A stretch of DNA of 64,000 nt from Planktosalinus lacus (GTDB lineage: Bacteria; Bacteroidota; Bacteroidia; Flavobacteriales; Flavobacteriaceae). Where the stretch lies: contig NZ_BMGK01000008.1 in the NCBI RefSeq assembly GCF_014640155.1, forward strand, positions 1 to 64,000, written 5' to 3'. The notes under the pieces are model-generated. The model worked only from the letters and a program-made list of their open reading frames with translations, searched no databases and was not told where the DNA came from. Made by a program: the position numbers and the translations under genes. Positions 44,842-55,400 of the stretch are shown here, one piece after another. The stretch's first letter is position 1; every line of letters begins with the position of its first letter.

Positions 44842-47800
44842 TTAATCATTATTTTTTGTCGCTAATTGATAGACACAAGGAATCACAATTAAATTCAAAA
44901 TGGTTGCTGAAAGTAGTCCGCCAAGGATAACCACAGCCATTGGGCTTTGTATTTCACTACCGGGTTGTCCGCCTTTTAAAGCTAGCGGAATCAATGCCAA
45001 ACCTGTGGTGAAAGCGGTCATTAAAATAGGGTTTAAACGGTCTAATGCTCCTAACTTAATGAGGTTGATTCCGCTTTTGCCTTCTTTTCTTAAGTCTTCA
45101 TACCGAGACACCAACAGTATACCGTTTCGGGTGGCAATACCAAATAAACTGATAAAACCAATGGTTGCTGCAATGCTTACAATTCCTGAAGTAAAGTAGA
45201 CTATCAAGATTCCACCTATCAAGGCCAACGGTAAATTAATCAAGACTATAAATGCCAGTTTTACGTTTTTAAATTCGTAAAACAACAACAGGAAAATAAC
45301 GCCAATAGCCAAAAAAGCTGTAATCAATAAGAGTTGTGATGCTTTGGATTCGCTTTCAAACTGCCCGCCATATTGTATGCGATATCCATCGGGCAGGTTG
45401 ATGGTGTTATTTATTACTTCTTTAATTTCGTTTACGGCACTGCGCAAATCTCTACCCTGAACATTGGCAGCCACTACAATTTTGCGTTGAACATCTTCCC
45501 GACTTATGGTGTTTGGACTGCTCACAGAAGCGATGGTTGCCAGTTCACCCAATACGGTTTGTCCGCCATTGGGTAAACTAATGAGTGTGTTTTTAAAGGT
45601 TTCGATATTATCACGAAACGGTTTTTCGTAACGAACTACCAATTCGAAATACTGTTGCCCTTCATAAATTTCACCCACTTCTTCACCTGCAAAGGCAATG
45701 TCTATTTGTGTCATCAAATCGCCTACAGTCATACCATAGGCTGCCAAAATTTGGCGTTTGGGTTGAATGCGAATTTGAGGCACTTCAATTTGTTGATCAA
45801 CGGCAACGTCTGCCAGCCCGTCAATGGATTGAATGTTTTGCTCTACTTGTTTACCCAATTCAAACAAGCGTTGTAAATCTGAACCAAAAATCTTAATGGC
45901 AATGTTGGCACGTGTACCTGACAACATATGGTCTATGCGGTGTGCTATGGGTTGCCCCAGCGTGATGTTTACTCCCGGAACGATGCTTAACTTTGTGCGT
46001 ACTTCTTCAAAAAATTCCTCTTTGGATGTATCTTCCAGGGTAAAAGGGACATCAATTTCTGCGGCATTTACCCCTTGGGCGTGCTCGTCTAACTCTGCAC
46101 GGCCTTGTCTGCGGGTTACCACATCTACTTCGGGCATTTCTAGTAACAAGGTTTCTACTTGTTTTCCTGTTTTGTTGCTTTCTTCCAACGACATTCCCGG
46201 TGGGCCCACCACGCTTAAAACTAACGAACCTTCATTAAATTCAGGTAAAAAGCTTCTTCCCAATTGGGTTGCAAACGCCAAACTTAAAATAAAGACAAGA
46301 ACGGTAATGCCAATGATGGTTTTTGGAATTTTAACGGCTTTATCCAAGGTACCGGCATACTGTTTTTGAAGCCATCGTTCTACTTGGGTGCCTTCGGCCT
46401 GTTTGTTAAGTAGTTTTTCATTGTTCAGTAAATAGGAACACAAAATGGGTGTTACGGTTATGGCCACGATCAAAGAGGTTAATACTGCTGTTACAAAAGC
46501 AATACCCAGTGGTTGCAGCAATCTGCCTTCCATACCGCTTAAAAAGAATAAAGGCACGAAAGATACAATGATGATGAGTGTCGCTATGATAATGGAACTA
46601 CGAATTTCAATCGAAGCATCTCTAACCACTGTAATAACTGATTGCTGTTCGGCTTTTGGCAAGCGGTTGTTTTCGCGCAAGCGTTTATAGACATTTTCGA
46701 CATCGATAATGGCATCATCTACCAAGGCACCAATAGCGATGGCCATACCACCTAAGCTCATCGTGTTTATGGTATATCCTAACCATTTCAAAATAATGAT
46801 GGACACCAATAATGAAATGGGAATTGCCAATAGGGAAATCAGGGTTGTACGCCAATTCATCAGGAAAATAAAGAGGATAACCACTACAAAAAATGCACCT
46901 TCTAAAAGGGTTTCATTGAGATTGCTGATAGAGGCTTCAATAAAGTCTGCTTGCCTAAAGATGTGACTTTTGATTTCTACCCCTTTTGGCAAGGTGTTTT
47001 GTAAATCGGCAATGGCTTCATCCAATTGTTCGGTCAACCTTAGGGTGTTGACATCAGGTTGCTTTGAAATGGTTAAAATGACGGAAGGTTTCCCGTTTAA
47101 AGAACCATCACCAATTTTGTCTGAAGCACCTATTTGCACCGTTGCGACATCTTTTATTTTGATGGTTTGCCCGTTGATTTGTTTTACCACTGCTTCCTCT
47201 AAATCTTCCAAAGCATAGGCCCGACCGCTTCCTTTGATGATGTATTGGTTGCCGTATTGATTGACAACGCCACCCGGTGCATTGACATTGGCTTGCTTGA
47301 CTTTTTCTACCAATTCAGAAAGACTCACGTTGTAATGTTTCATCTTTTCAGGGTTGGCAAATACTTGGTATTGTTTGTAGTCTCCACCTATGACTACCAC
47401 ATTGGCAATGCCGCCAATGGCTTTGATGCGTGGGCGAATGGTCCAGTCAGAAAGTGTTCTTAATTCCATTGGTGACAAACTATCTGAAGTCACGCCCAAC
47501 AGCATTATCTCGCCCATAATGGATGAGATGGGTGCCATCGTGGGTGCACCTATACCTTCAGGCAGGTTTTCGCGTACCATTGGGATGCGTTCACTTACAA
47601 TTTGGCGTGCCCGATAAATATCGGTTCCCCATTCGAATTCAACCCAAACTATGGAAATTCCCGCTGCCGACGATGAGCGAATACGCCTTACATTTGGCGA
47701 ACCGTTTAAGGCAGTTTCTAGCTGATATGTGACCAGTTTTTCCACTTCTTCCGATTCCATTCCGTGGGCTTCGGTGAGAATAGTAACCGTGGGTGCCGTA

Positions 47801-47925
47801 AGGTCCGGAAATACATCCACGTTCATCGTTTTTGCATAATAGACACCCAACACACTTAGCACCACCGCTCCTAACAGGATAAGCAATCTGTTATGAAGAG
47901 CCAGATTTAATATTTTAGTTAACAT
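44842..47925 (-). CDS. Heavy-metal efflux RND transporter, CusA/CzcA family
   Basis: 1027-residue inner-membrane RND pump of the heavy-metal-efflux subfamily. Twelve helices: one N-terminal, a group near 335-525, and a group near 855-1015. The TM4 motif GALVDDAIIDVENVYKRL near 398, the central GSLVLSVVGPPGMSLEE near 565 and the periplasmic loops are present. Members export Cu(I)/Ag(I) or Co/Zn/Cd; the specificity cannot be read here. Downstream partner of the adaptor and outer-membrane genes on the same strand, separated from the adaptor by a heptamer array. Confidence 0.95.
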   Translation of the reverse strand: MLTKILNLALHNRLLILLGAVVLSVLGVYYAKTMNVDVFPDLTAPTVTILTEAHGMESEEVEKLVTYQLETALNGSPNVRRIRSSSAAGISIVWVEFEWGTDIYRARQIVSERIPMVRENLPEGIGAPTMAPISSIMGEIMLLGVTSDSLSPMELRTLSDWTIRPRIKAIGGIANVVVIGGDYKQYQVFANPEKMKHYNVSLSELVEKVKQANVNAPGGVVNQYGNQYIIKGSGRAYALEDLEEAVVKQINGQTIKIKDVATVQIGASDKIGDGSLNGKPSVILTISKQPDVNTLRLTEQLDEAIADLQNTLPKGVEIKSHIFRQADFIEASISNLNETLLEGAFFVVVILFIFLMNWRTTLISLLAIPISLLVSIIILKWLGYTINTMSLGGMAIAIGALVDDAIIDVENVYKRLRENNRLPKAEQQSVITVVRDASIEIRSSIIIATLIIIVSFVPLFFLSGMEGRLLQPLGIAFVTAVLTSLIVAITVTPILCSYLLNNEKLLNKQAEGTQVERWLQKQYAGTLDKAVKIPKTIIGITVLVFILSLAFATQLGRSFLPEFNEGSLVLSVVGPPGMSLEESNKTGKQVETLLLEMPEVDVVTRRQGRAELDEHAQGVNAAEIDVPFTLEDTSKEEFFEEVRTKLSIVPGVNITLGQPIAHRIDHMLSGTRANIAIKIFGSDLQRLFELGKQVEQNIQSIDGLADVAVDQQIEVPQIRIQPKRQILAAYGMTVGDLMTQIDIAFAGEEVGEIYEGQQYFELVVRYEKPFRDNIETFKNTLISLPNGGQTVLGELATIASVSSPNTISREDVQRKIVVAANVQGRDLRSAVNEIKEVINNTINLPDGYRIQYGGQFESESKASQLLLITAFLAIGVIFLLLFYEFKNVKLAFIVLINLPLALIGGILIVYFTSGIVSIAATIGFISLFGIATRNGILLVSRYEDLRKEGKSGINLIKLGALDRLNPILMTAFTTGLALIPLALKGGQPGSEIQSPMAVVILGGLLSATILNLIVIPCVYQLATKNND

Positions 47926-47958
47926 TTTTTTTAATTTTTAATTTTTAATAGACCCCAT

Positions 47959-48063
47959 ATTCAACATTCAACATTCAAAATTCAACATTCAACATTCAAA
48001 ATTCAAAATTCAAAATTCAACATTCAACATTCAACATTCAACATTCAAAATTCAAAATTCAAA
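47959..48063. repeat. Heptanucleotide tandem array between cus genes
   Basis: Fifteen contiguous copies of ATTCAAM (M is A or C) in the 145-bp gap between the adaptor stop and the pump start. Confidence 0.92.
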
Positions 48064-48069
48064 ATTTCA

Positions 48070-49575
48070 TCAGTGTTCGTGTCCGTGAGCGGGTGTTGAG
48101 CCCGACATAGAAGCCATTTTTACTTGGTATGCTCCTGTGGTTACGACGACATCGCCGAGCTGTAAACCTTTAAGGACCTCCACGTTTTTACCATTGCGTT
48201 TACCAATAGAAATGGGGCGTCTTTCAAAACTTTCACCAGAGAGTTGCAGCATCACCGAATAGTTGCCATAATCTTCCAATAAAGCAGATTGGGGCACTAG
48301 GGTTGCTTGTTCTGCATCACCCATTGCTATTTGTACTTGGGTTAAACTGCCATCGGGTAAGTTTATAGCATCGTTAACTTTAGCGTATACCGAAATTAAC
48401 GGACTGTTGCGTTCTACATCTTTTGATATGGATAGTATTTCACCTTCTGAATCTGAAATGCTTTTCCAATCGCCTTTTTCGGTTTGATACCAAACGTTTT
48501 TAATGTTTTGCATCGTTAATCCATACGTTGGTGCTATTTGTGATTTTAGCACTTTGGATTCTTCAGTTGCTACACTAATCAAAACAGCACCTTGATTTAC
48601 ATAGTCGCCATTGGCCACATTGATTGTTCTTATAAAACCATCAAACGGTGCCCGTATTTGTTTACTGCCACCCGAAACACCCGATGCAATGGATTGATAC
48701 TGCGATTTTGCAATGGTGTAGTTGCTCTCCACTTTTTCAAATTCGGATTTTGGAATGATTTTGCTTTCGTAGAGTTCTTTCTTTCTGTTGTACTCTGATG
48801 TGGCTTGGTCAAAATTTGCTTTGGCTTTGGCGACATCTGCACTTAAATTATTGTTTGCCAAGCCTTGACTGCTAACATTCATCAGCAATTGGCCTTGTTT
48901 TACTTCTGTTCCTTCTGTGAGGTTTGTAGCGGCAAAATTTATGGCACCATTGGCCGTAGCTACCAGTGTTTTTACAGAACCCTGTGCCGGTTGCCACACA
49001 CCGGAGGTTTTAATAACATCGAAAATTTCGCCTTTAACCACCGGTGCGGTTTGAAACTCAATCTTCCAAGCCTGTTCTTTTAAAAAGGAAATGGAGCCAT
49101 CTTCACCGGCTTCTCCCATTGCTTTTTTGGCTTCCTCCAGACTGGCATAGACCATCACCTGTTCAATCACAATTTTGTCAGAGTATTGTGGGGTAGAAAG
49201 GTGGAATACCAATTGTTGCAATCCTGCTTCTTTTGGCTGGATGATGGGTGAAAATATGCCCGGTGATGATGGAGCTTCTGCAGTGGCACGAATGCCTTTA
49301 TCACCTTTAATTAAACTCACCGTAACCGAACCTTCGCGCACGGGCTGGTGCTTGTCCATTTCTGTAAAATGGGCTGCAAACTTGCCGGGTTGCCCCACAA
49401 TAAGTACGGGGAATTCAACAAACAATTCGGTTTTGTCTGTCCAAATGGTATAATCTAAGCGTGGAATTTCATCGCCCACGTGACTGCCGTCAGGATTATG
49501 AGCGTGGTTATCTTCATTATTTTGTTTACAAGCTATTGCCATAAAGGCAAGCACAATTATTAAATAGGTCTTCAT
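48070..49575 (-). CDS. CusB/CzcB-type efflux RND periplasmic adaptor
   Basis: 501-residue membrane-fusion protein: lipobox FMAIAC (Cys near 16), an N-terminal beta-rich part (about 25-150), then lipoyl/barrel-sandwich halves around a coiled-coil hairpin (about 230-310) and a beta-barrel (from about 325). The C-terminus ends in HGHEH and the N-terminus has an HAHNPDGSH stretch, both plausible metal contacts. It bridges the pump (44842) and the outer-membrane protein (49900). Confidence 0.93.
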   Translation of the reverse strand: MKTYLIIVLAFMAIACKQNNEDNHAHNPDGSHVGDEIPRLDYTIWTDKTELFVEFPVLIVGQPGKFAAHFTEMDKHQPVREGSVTVSLIKGDKGIRATAEAPSSPGIFSPIIQPKEAGLQQLVFHLSTPQYSDKIVIEQVMVYASLEEAKKAMGEAGEDGSISFLKEQAWKIEFQTAPVVKGEIFDVIKTSGVWQPAQGSVKTLVATANGAINFAATNLTEGTEVKQGQLLMNVSSQGLANNNLSADVAKAKANFDQATSEYNRKKELYESKIIPKSEFEKVESNYTIAKSQYQSIASGVSGGSKQIRAPFDGFIRTINVANGDYVNQGAVLISVATEESKVLKSQIAPTYGLTMQNIKNVWYQTEKGDWKSISDSEGEILSISKDVERNSPLISVYAKVNDAINLPDGSLTQVQIAMGDAEQATLVPQSALLEDYGNYSVMLQLSGESFERRPISIGKRNGKNVEVLKGLQLGDVVVTTGAYQVKMASMSGSTPAHGHEH

Positions 49576-49585
49576 TTGTTCTTTT

Positions 49586-49834
49586 TTAGTGGTCTTGGTG
49601 TTCTTCGCCGTTATCGTGTGTGTGTGTGTTCTCTTCAGATTTAATGGAATCCTTACCCATGGTAAATTCTTCTTGTTTTACTTCTTCGTGCTCGTGTGAG
49701 TGGTCAGATCCTTCATCGTGTGAGTGACCGTGGTCATCTTGTGTTTGTTCTTTTTTTGTGTCCCGGCATCCGGTAAGGTTTATCGCTATGATTACCATAA
49801 ATGCCATTAAAAGTTTTGATACTGTTTTACTCAT
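49586..49834 (-). CDS. His-rich small lipoprotein of the metal efflux locus
   Basis: 82 residues from the ATG at 49834 (the longer frame from 49879 adds unlikely sequence). Signal peptide with lipobox NLTGC (Cys near 22), followed by a His/Asp/Glu-rich mature region (DDHGHSHDEGSDHSHEHEE, then NTHTHDNGEEHQDH) with at least eleven His. Probably binds metal in the periplasm. It lies 10 bp before the adaptor gene, in the operon. Confidence 0.82.
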   Translation of the reverse strand: MSKTVSKLLMAFMVIIAINLTGCRDTKKEQTQDDHGHSHDEGSDHSHEHEEVKQEEFTMGKDSIKSEENTHTHDNGEEHQDH

Positions 49835-49899
49835 AATGAGTTTATTTGTTTTAAGGTGTTCGTGAATCTTTGATTTCATTGTCTTAGGTTTTTAAATTG

Positions 49900-51084
49900 T
49901 TATAATTGATGTATTAATAATTGTGCTTGTAAAAGCTGTAATTCTTTTTCCATTTGCAGCATTTTGCCGGTGGCATCCCGATAAAACTGCACTTCCATAT
50001 AGTATTCCAAAAAGGAATATTCGCCCAAACTATAGGCTTTAAAAAGCAACTCTTCGCTGTTTAGGTTTTCTATGGTATTTTGATATTCGGTGTATTTGTC
50101 CAGCAACACTTGATATTGATTATATTGCTGCAGTAGCTCTGCATACAAATGTTGTTTAGCTACTTGCGAGTCCGATTGTTGGTATTCATAATTTGCCTGT
50201 GCTGCTTTTACTTTGTTTTTACTGTTCCAAAGAGGAATGGACAAACCGCCGTAGATTCCTGAATGATTATTGCCGTTTACCCCTTGGTAATTGTAACCCA
50301 AATCGATGTTGGGCAATCGCTTATTTTTTTCGAGTTTTACGTTTTGTAGTGCTGTAGCTTCATTGGCATGTAATTCCAAAAGTTTGGGGTCTTTAGCCAA
50401 TTTTTCATTCCAAAGGGTTTCAACCGATTGCAGTTCAAAAGGCATTTCTACTCGCAGCTTGTTTAACTCAAGCAATTGTCCGCCGTTTAAATTTTGCAGC
50501 ACCGTTATTTGGTTTTGGATGTCTGCCTGTAGTTGTTCTACGACAAACTGATCTTGTATCCAGGCTACTTTTGCTTTGTTGAGGTCCAAAATGCCTACTT
50601 GCTCCTTCTTAAACAGTTCTTGCATTTGCTCATACACTTGTTGGCTTTGCAGCTTTCTATCATCTTCAATGTCTTTTTTCTTTTGAAGTATATAAAGATT
50701 GATGAAACCCTGTTTTGCTTTTAAGAGTACTTCCTGTCTTTTTTTGGTGAATTGGGCCTGTAGCTGATCTTTTTTTAGGGTATTCCATTTACTGCGGGCT
50801 ACATACACGGTTGGAAATTCAAACGCTTGTGAAATTTCAAACTCGGTATAATCGCCGCTTTGGTGATCGCCAAATGGCAAATAGTAACCCGAAAGCTGAG
50901 GATTTGGTAAATTATTCCCGCTTATATTTTGCAGGTTTTGCCCATCAATAAATTGTTGATAGGCTTTTAGTTCTGTATTATTCTGTTCTATTTGGTTCAG
51001 TAATTCGTCAATTGTTGTAGTTTGAGAAAAGACTTTACCAACAAACAGGCATACGACTAAAGCGCATACTGATTTTATGTTCAT
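49900..51084 (-). CDS. TolC family outer membrane efflux protein
   Basis: 394-residue TolC/CusC-type protein: signal peptide (about 1-20), two long coiled-coil outer membrane efflux repeats (about 25-200 and 215-390) with alternating hydrophobic residues and many Gln. It is the outer-membrane channel of the tripartite metal pump and the upstream gene of the adaptor and pump genes. Length is normal for this subfamily. Confidence 0.92.
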   Translation of the reverse strand: MNIKSVCALVVCLFVGKVFSQTTTIDELLNQIEQNNTELKAYQQFIDGQNLQNISGNNLPNPQLSGYYLPFGDHQSGDYTEFEISQAFEFPTVYVARSKWNTLKKDQLQAQFTKKRQEVLLKAKQGFINLYILQKKKDIEDDRKLQSQQVYEQMQELFKKEQVGILDLNKAKVAWIQDQFVVEQLQADIQNQITVLQNLNGGQLLELNKLRVEMPFELQSVETLWNEKLAKDPKLLELHANEATALQNVKLEKNKRLPNIDLGYNYQGVNGNNHSGIYGGLSIPLWNSKNKVKAAQANYEYQQSDSQVAKQHLYAELLQQYNQYQVLLDKYTEYQNTIENLNSEELLFKAYSLGEYSFLEYYMEVQFYRDATGKMLQMEKELQLLQAQLLIHQL

Positions 51085-51163
51085 AATGATGTTGTTTTAG
51101 GTTTATTAAAATAGAATAACAGGGTCATTTTTGTCTCTACTGACAAAAACCCTGTATACCTTA

Positions 51164-51598
51164 TTAACCTAAACTTGGCGGACCCCGAAGGGAACAATTG
51201 GGGAAATAGGTGTTTTGAAGATTATCAGGAGGATGATATCCGTTTTCGATAAAGGTCTCTTCTTCTAAGGTTGTAAGCTCAACAATTTCAGCAAGCAGCG
51301 TTTTTACAGCTCCCTTTTCTAGGGTAATCTTTTTAGCAGTTTCTTGTCTCAATACCAGCACATCGGTTGTAACATTGGTATGAATGTGCATATCGGTAAA
51401 CCAGTCAAAAAAGCCATTTTTAGAATTGTCTTTTTCGGGTTTTTCGTGATGGTGCTTGTGATTGTGTGAATGTGCTACTTCACTATGCTGATGTTCTTCT
51501 TGATGCTGATGATGCCAATGGGGTACTACCTGGTGTAACAGTAACATACTGAAAATGACCAGGAAAAAGAGTGCCTTTATGTTTTGGTGTTTATGCAT
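51164..51598 (-). CDS. His-rich membrane-associated protein, unknown
   Basis: 144 residues: one N-terminal hydrophobic helix (about 9-27) followed by a dense His cluster (HWHHQHQEEHQHSEVAHSHN, then HKHHHE; about 16 His in residues 28-56), then an unrelated helical part. Probably metal-binding in the periplasm. It is the first gene of the cus locus. I recognise no family name; flavobacterial relatives are likely. Confidence 0.8.
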   Translation of the reverse strand: MHKHQNIKALFFLVIFSMLLLHQVVPHWHHQHQEEHQHSEVAHSHNHKHHHEKPEKDNSKNGFFDWFTDMHIHTNVTTDVLVLRQETAKKITLEKGAVKTLLAEIVELTTLEEETFIENGYHPPDNLQNTYFPNCSLRGPPSLG

Positions 51599-51623
51599 TC
51601 AAGACAAAAGTAGGGATTTCAGT

Positions 51624-51797
51624 TTAATTAATTATTACGATTGTTTCAAATTTGTTTTCATCTACATGTTCCTTCTGAGCTTTGTGCAATCGTAATTTTA
51701 TTTGGTCAATAGCCTTGTTGACGGTTTGTGCGTGAAACGATGATCCATTAACAGAAGCTGACTTATTACCCACTGTTTTAAAAGGACTTCGTGTTTA
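51624..51797 (-). pseudogene. C-terminal remnant of an unidentified gene
   Basis: An open frame of about 58 codons (SPFKTVGNKSASVNG, FHAQTVNKAIDQIKLRL, EHVDENKFETIVIIN) with coding-like composition but no ATG; the 5' side ends against the R1 repeat that starts near 51810. A GTG start is possible (VGNKSAS). Family not recognised. Confidence 0.45.
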
Positions 51798-51809
51798 ATA
51801 CGGTGTACG

Positions 51810-52442
51810 TCCCTGATATAGGTTGACCATATAAGTAAGTAGTGATTAGTGATTAGTAAGTAGTGATTAGTGACTAGTAATTAGTGAACCCTTCGATAAA
51901 CTCAGGGCAGGCAGGCTCAGGGTGACAGATTTGCCCTTCGACCCTTCGATAAACTCAGGGCAGGCAGGCTCAGGGTGACAGATTTGCCCTTCGACAGGCT
52001 CAGGGTGACAGATTTGGTGCTTGGAATTTGGTACTTTTTACATCCCTGATATAGGTTGACCAAATAAGTAAGTAGTGATTAGTGACTAGTAATTAGTGAA
52101 CCCTTCGATAAACTCAGGGCAGGCAAGCTCAGGGTGACAGATTTAGAATTTGCCCTTCGACCCTTCGATAAACTCAGGGCAGGCAAGCTCAGGGTGACAG
52201 ATTTGCCCTTCGACCCTTCGATAAACTCAGGGCAGGCAGGCTCAGGGTGACAGATTTGGAATTTGCCCTTCGGCAGGCTCAGGGTGACAGATTTGGTGCT
52301 TGGGATTTGGTGCTTGGAATTTGGTGCTTGGGATTTGGTACTTGGAATTTGGTACTTGGAATTTGGTACTTTGTACGTTGTACATCCCTGATATAGGTTG
52401 ACCAAATAAGTAAGTAGTGATTAGTGACTAGTAATTAGTGAA
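51810..52442. repeat. Composite R1-R2-R3 repeat array, three units
   Basis: The order R1, R2 (several), R3 is repeated with R1 at 51810, 52043 and 52385. Frames through it (for example on the minus strand 52079-52405) are repeat translations. Confidence 0.9.
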
Positions 52443-52489
52443 CACGATGAGCATGCCTGAATAAGGTAGACTTTAATGTGATCTCCATT

Positions 52490-55400
52490 TTAACGTTCCT
52501 TTTTTGCTGTTACTGAATATCCTTTTGCAGTAATAACTTGTTCATTTTCGGCTATGTTCGTTTTTGAAATTGTAAAATAAAACGTTGTGCCTTCGCCTAG
52601 TTTAGAATTTAACCAAATTCTTCCTCCTAAAAACTCAACACTTCTTTTTGCTACTGACAAACCGATACCTGTCCCATCATAAGCCTCTCTATTATGCAGG
52701 CGTTGAAAGATAATAAATATTTTATCATAAAATTGAGGATCTATACCTATGCCATTATCTCCTATAGCAAATTCCCATTCTTTATCCTTTTCAACTGCTG
52801 TGATTTTTATAACGGGAGTTCTATCTTTTTTTGAATATTTCAATGCATTATCCAAAATTGAATGAAAGATTTGTGTTATGGGCGCTTTGTGTGTGTTAAT
52901 TTCAGGTAGTTGTTCATATTCAATTATAGCATTTTTTTCTTTAATAAGTTTATCTCTTAGTTGCTTGAAATCTGACAATATATCATTTAAATTTACTACT
53001 TCTAAAACTTCTGAAGGCTTATTTGCGCGGGAATATAGCAGTAAATCTAAAATGATTTGTTTCATTCTTTTTGCTCCATCTGAGGCGAAATGAATATATT
53101 GGAGTGCCTTATCATCCAACTGATCAACATATTTCAGTCTCAATTTGTCCATAAAGCTGGAAATCATCCGCAGGGGCTCCTGCAAATCATGCGAGCTGAT
53201 AAAGGCAAATTGCTCCAACTCTTCATTGGAACGCTTCAGGTCTTTGAGTAAAACCTCAAGTGTTTGATTTCTCTCTTGTAACTCCTTTGTTTTTTCATCT
53301 ACTTCCTTCTTTAGTTCTTTGCCCTTCTGTGACTTTGAGTAAAAAAGACGAACAAAATAACCGGCCATAAACAATCCTGTCAAGAGTAAGGCAGTAAACC
53401 ACCAGGTTTGGTAAAAAAAAGGTTCAACATCAAAAGAAACGGATGCAATTTCAGATTCTATACCAAACTGTTCCGCTTTAACTTCAAATGTATAACTCCC
53501 CGGATTTAAAAAAGTAAAGTATGCTACACTTCTGTTTCCGACAGATTGCCATTCATCACTCAGTTCATTCACCCTATATTTATAGTTTATTGTGTGAGGT
53601 TTTTTGTAATCAAAGCTCACAAAGTGAATCTCTAAATTATGAACACCGGGGGGTATTGCTATATTTTCTAAATCACTAAACTCATTTTCACCAAAACGCA
53701 TCGATAAAATATGTACTTCATTTTCTTTTTGAGTTTCATTAAACAATGAAGGGTTTATTTTTGCGATTCCTTGAATAGTTGGGAACCAAATCTCTCCATT
53801 ATCCATCTGCCAGCCGGCCGGAAATACTCCTCCGTTTGCCTCACGATTAGCCATTCCATCAGAAATATCGAGCAATCTTGCTTTGATTCTTTTTTCATTC
53901 GTTTGATCATGTTTTATTGCCAGCAGATCGTCTACGTTCATTCTCTGAATTCCAAAATTACCGCTTGCCCATAGGTAACCGTGATTGTCTTCAATCATTC
54001 TGAATATTCCATTGAATTGCAAGCCATGGCTTCGATTAAACAACTTGAACTGATTATCTATTAATACTAAGAGCCCTTCATTTGTACCGGCCCAGATTGA
54101 ACCTTCAGGATCCTCATAGAGGCTCAATACCCTTTCGGATGATTGTCCATCGTACATAGAATAACCAGTTGCATTATCATTTCTGTCCAGTTTTAGAATT
54201 CCAACTGATGTTGTACTGAACCACATGTTACCGCTACTGTCTTCAAGAATGGTGATAAATTCTGCATTCTTAAATAAATCAGGGACTTCTATTCTTTCCA
54301 ACTCGGCATGATTATGCAGCCTGTGAATACCTCCACCTCTTGATGTAACCCATACAATACCAAGACTATCCTGATAAATAGCTTGTACAATATTGCTTGC
54401 AAGACCATCATCAGTTGTAAATGTTCGATCAATCTTCTTAACAAGTGGATTATACCGATATAATCCATTGCCGGTTGCGAAATATATATAATCATCCACT
54501 CCATAAATACCCAAAACCACACCCGTTTTCATACCTGCTTCAGGAGTAATATGAGTTATCTCTCCATTTTCAATTCTGTTTACTCCTGCACCTGCGGTAC
54601 CTGTCCATATTACACCGTTACGATCTTGATAAATGGCGAGTGTTACCTCATAGGAAAGGCCGTCTTCCTCTCTCAACATTTTTATATCTGCCGGAATCAT
54701 CTGTATGATGCCATAGCCCGTGGCAGATAACCAAATATTTCCGGATTTAGAAATATAAATATCATTTACTTCATTGTAGCTAAATTCTATTTCTCTGAGT
54801 GTTACAATTTCATTTCTGGTAATTATTTGTACACCGCCCGTACCCATTCCGGCCCAGATACGCCCGTCATCAGCTAACTGTAATACATTTACCCGATTGT
54901 CGACCAAACCATTTGATTTATCGATTACGATTAATGAGTCCTGAAGCTGATGAAGAATACCACTATTTATGGTGCCAGCCCAAATTTCTCCTGTTTTGGA
55001 TTCTGTAGCAGTCCTGATTTCAAATCCAGAGAACTCAGGAATTTCCACAATATCACCAGATTCGAAATAATATTTATGAAGGCCGGTTTGGGTACCGATC
55101 AGTAAACCATCCGAAACTCGATTCAAAGTCATTACGGAACCTTTTCCTTTTCTACTCCAAGCTTTCACCTCTAGTACTTCACCATTCATCAAAATAAGTA
55201 GATTCCCATTTTGAGTACCGGCCCACACATTTCCTTGATCATCTTCTGATATACTGGTAATCCATGATCCCTGAACAAACTCTCTCGCATCAAATACCTC
55301 TATTTTATTTTTGAAGGCGTGCACAATTGAATTTGCATTGGCTGCCCATATCCCTCCCGAGGAGGATACAGCAAGGTCATAAAAATATGGGGATACAATT

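Noticed and set aside
44460..52300. Possible CRISPR arrays from evenly spaced repeats
   Set aside because: The spacers are themselves repeats, the period is irregular, and no cas gene is present.
52079..52405. 108-codon frame with CHPEPA/EFIEG repeats
   Set aside because: Repeat translation; no gene signals.
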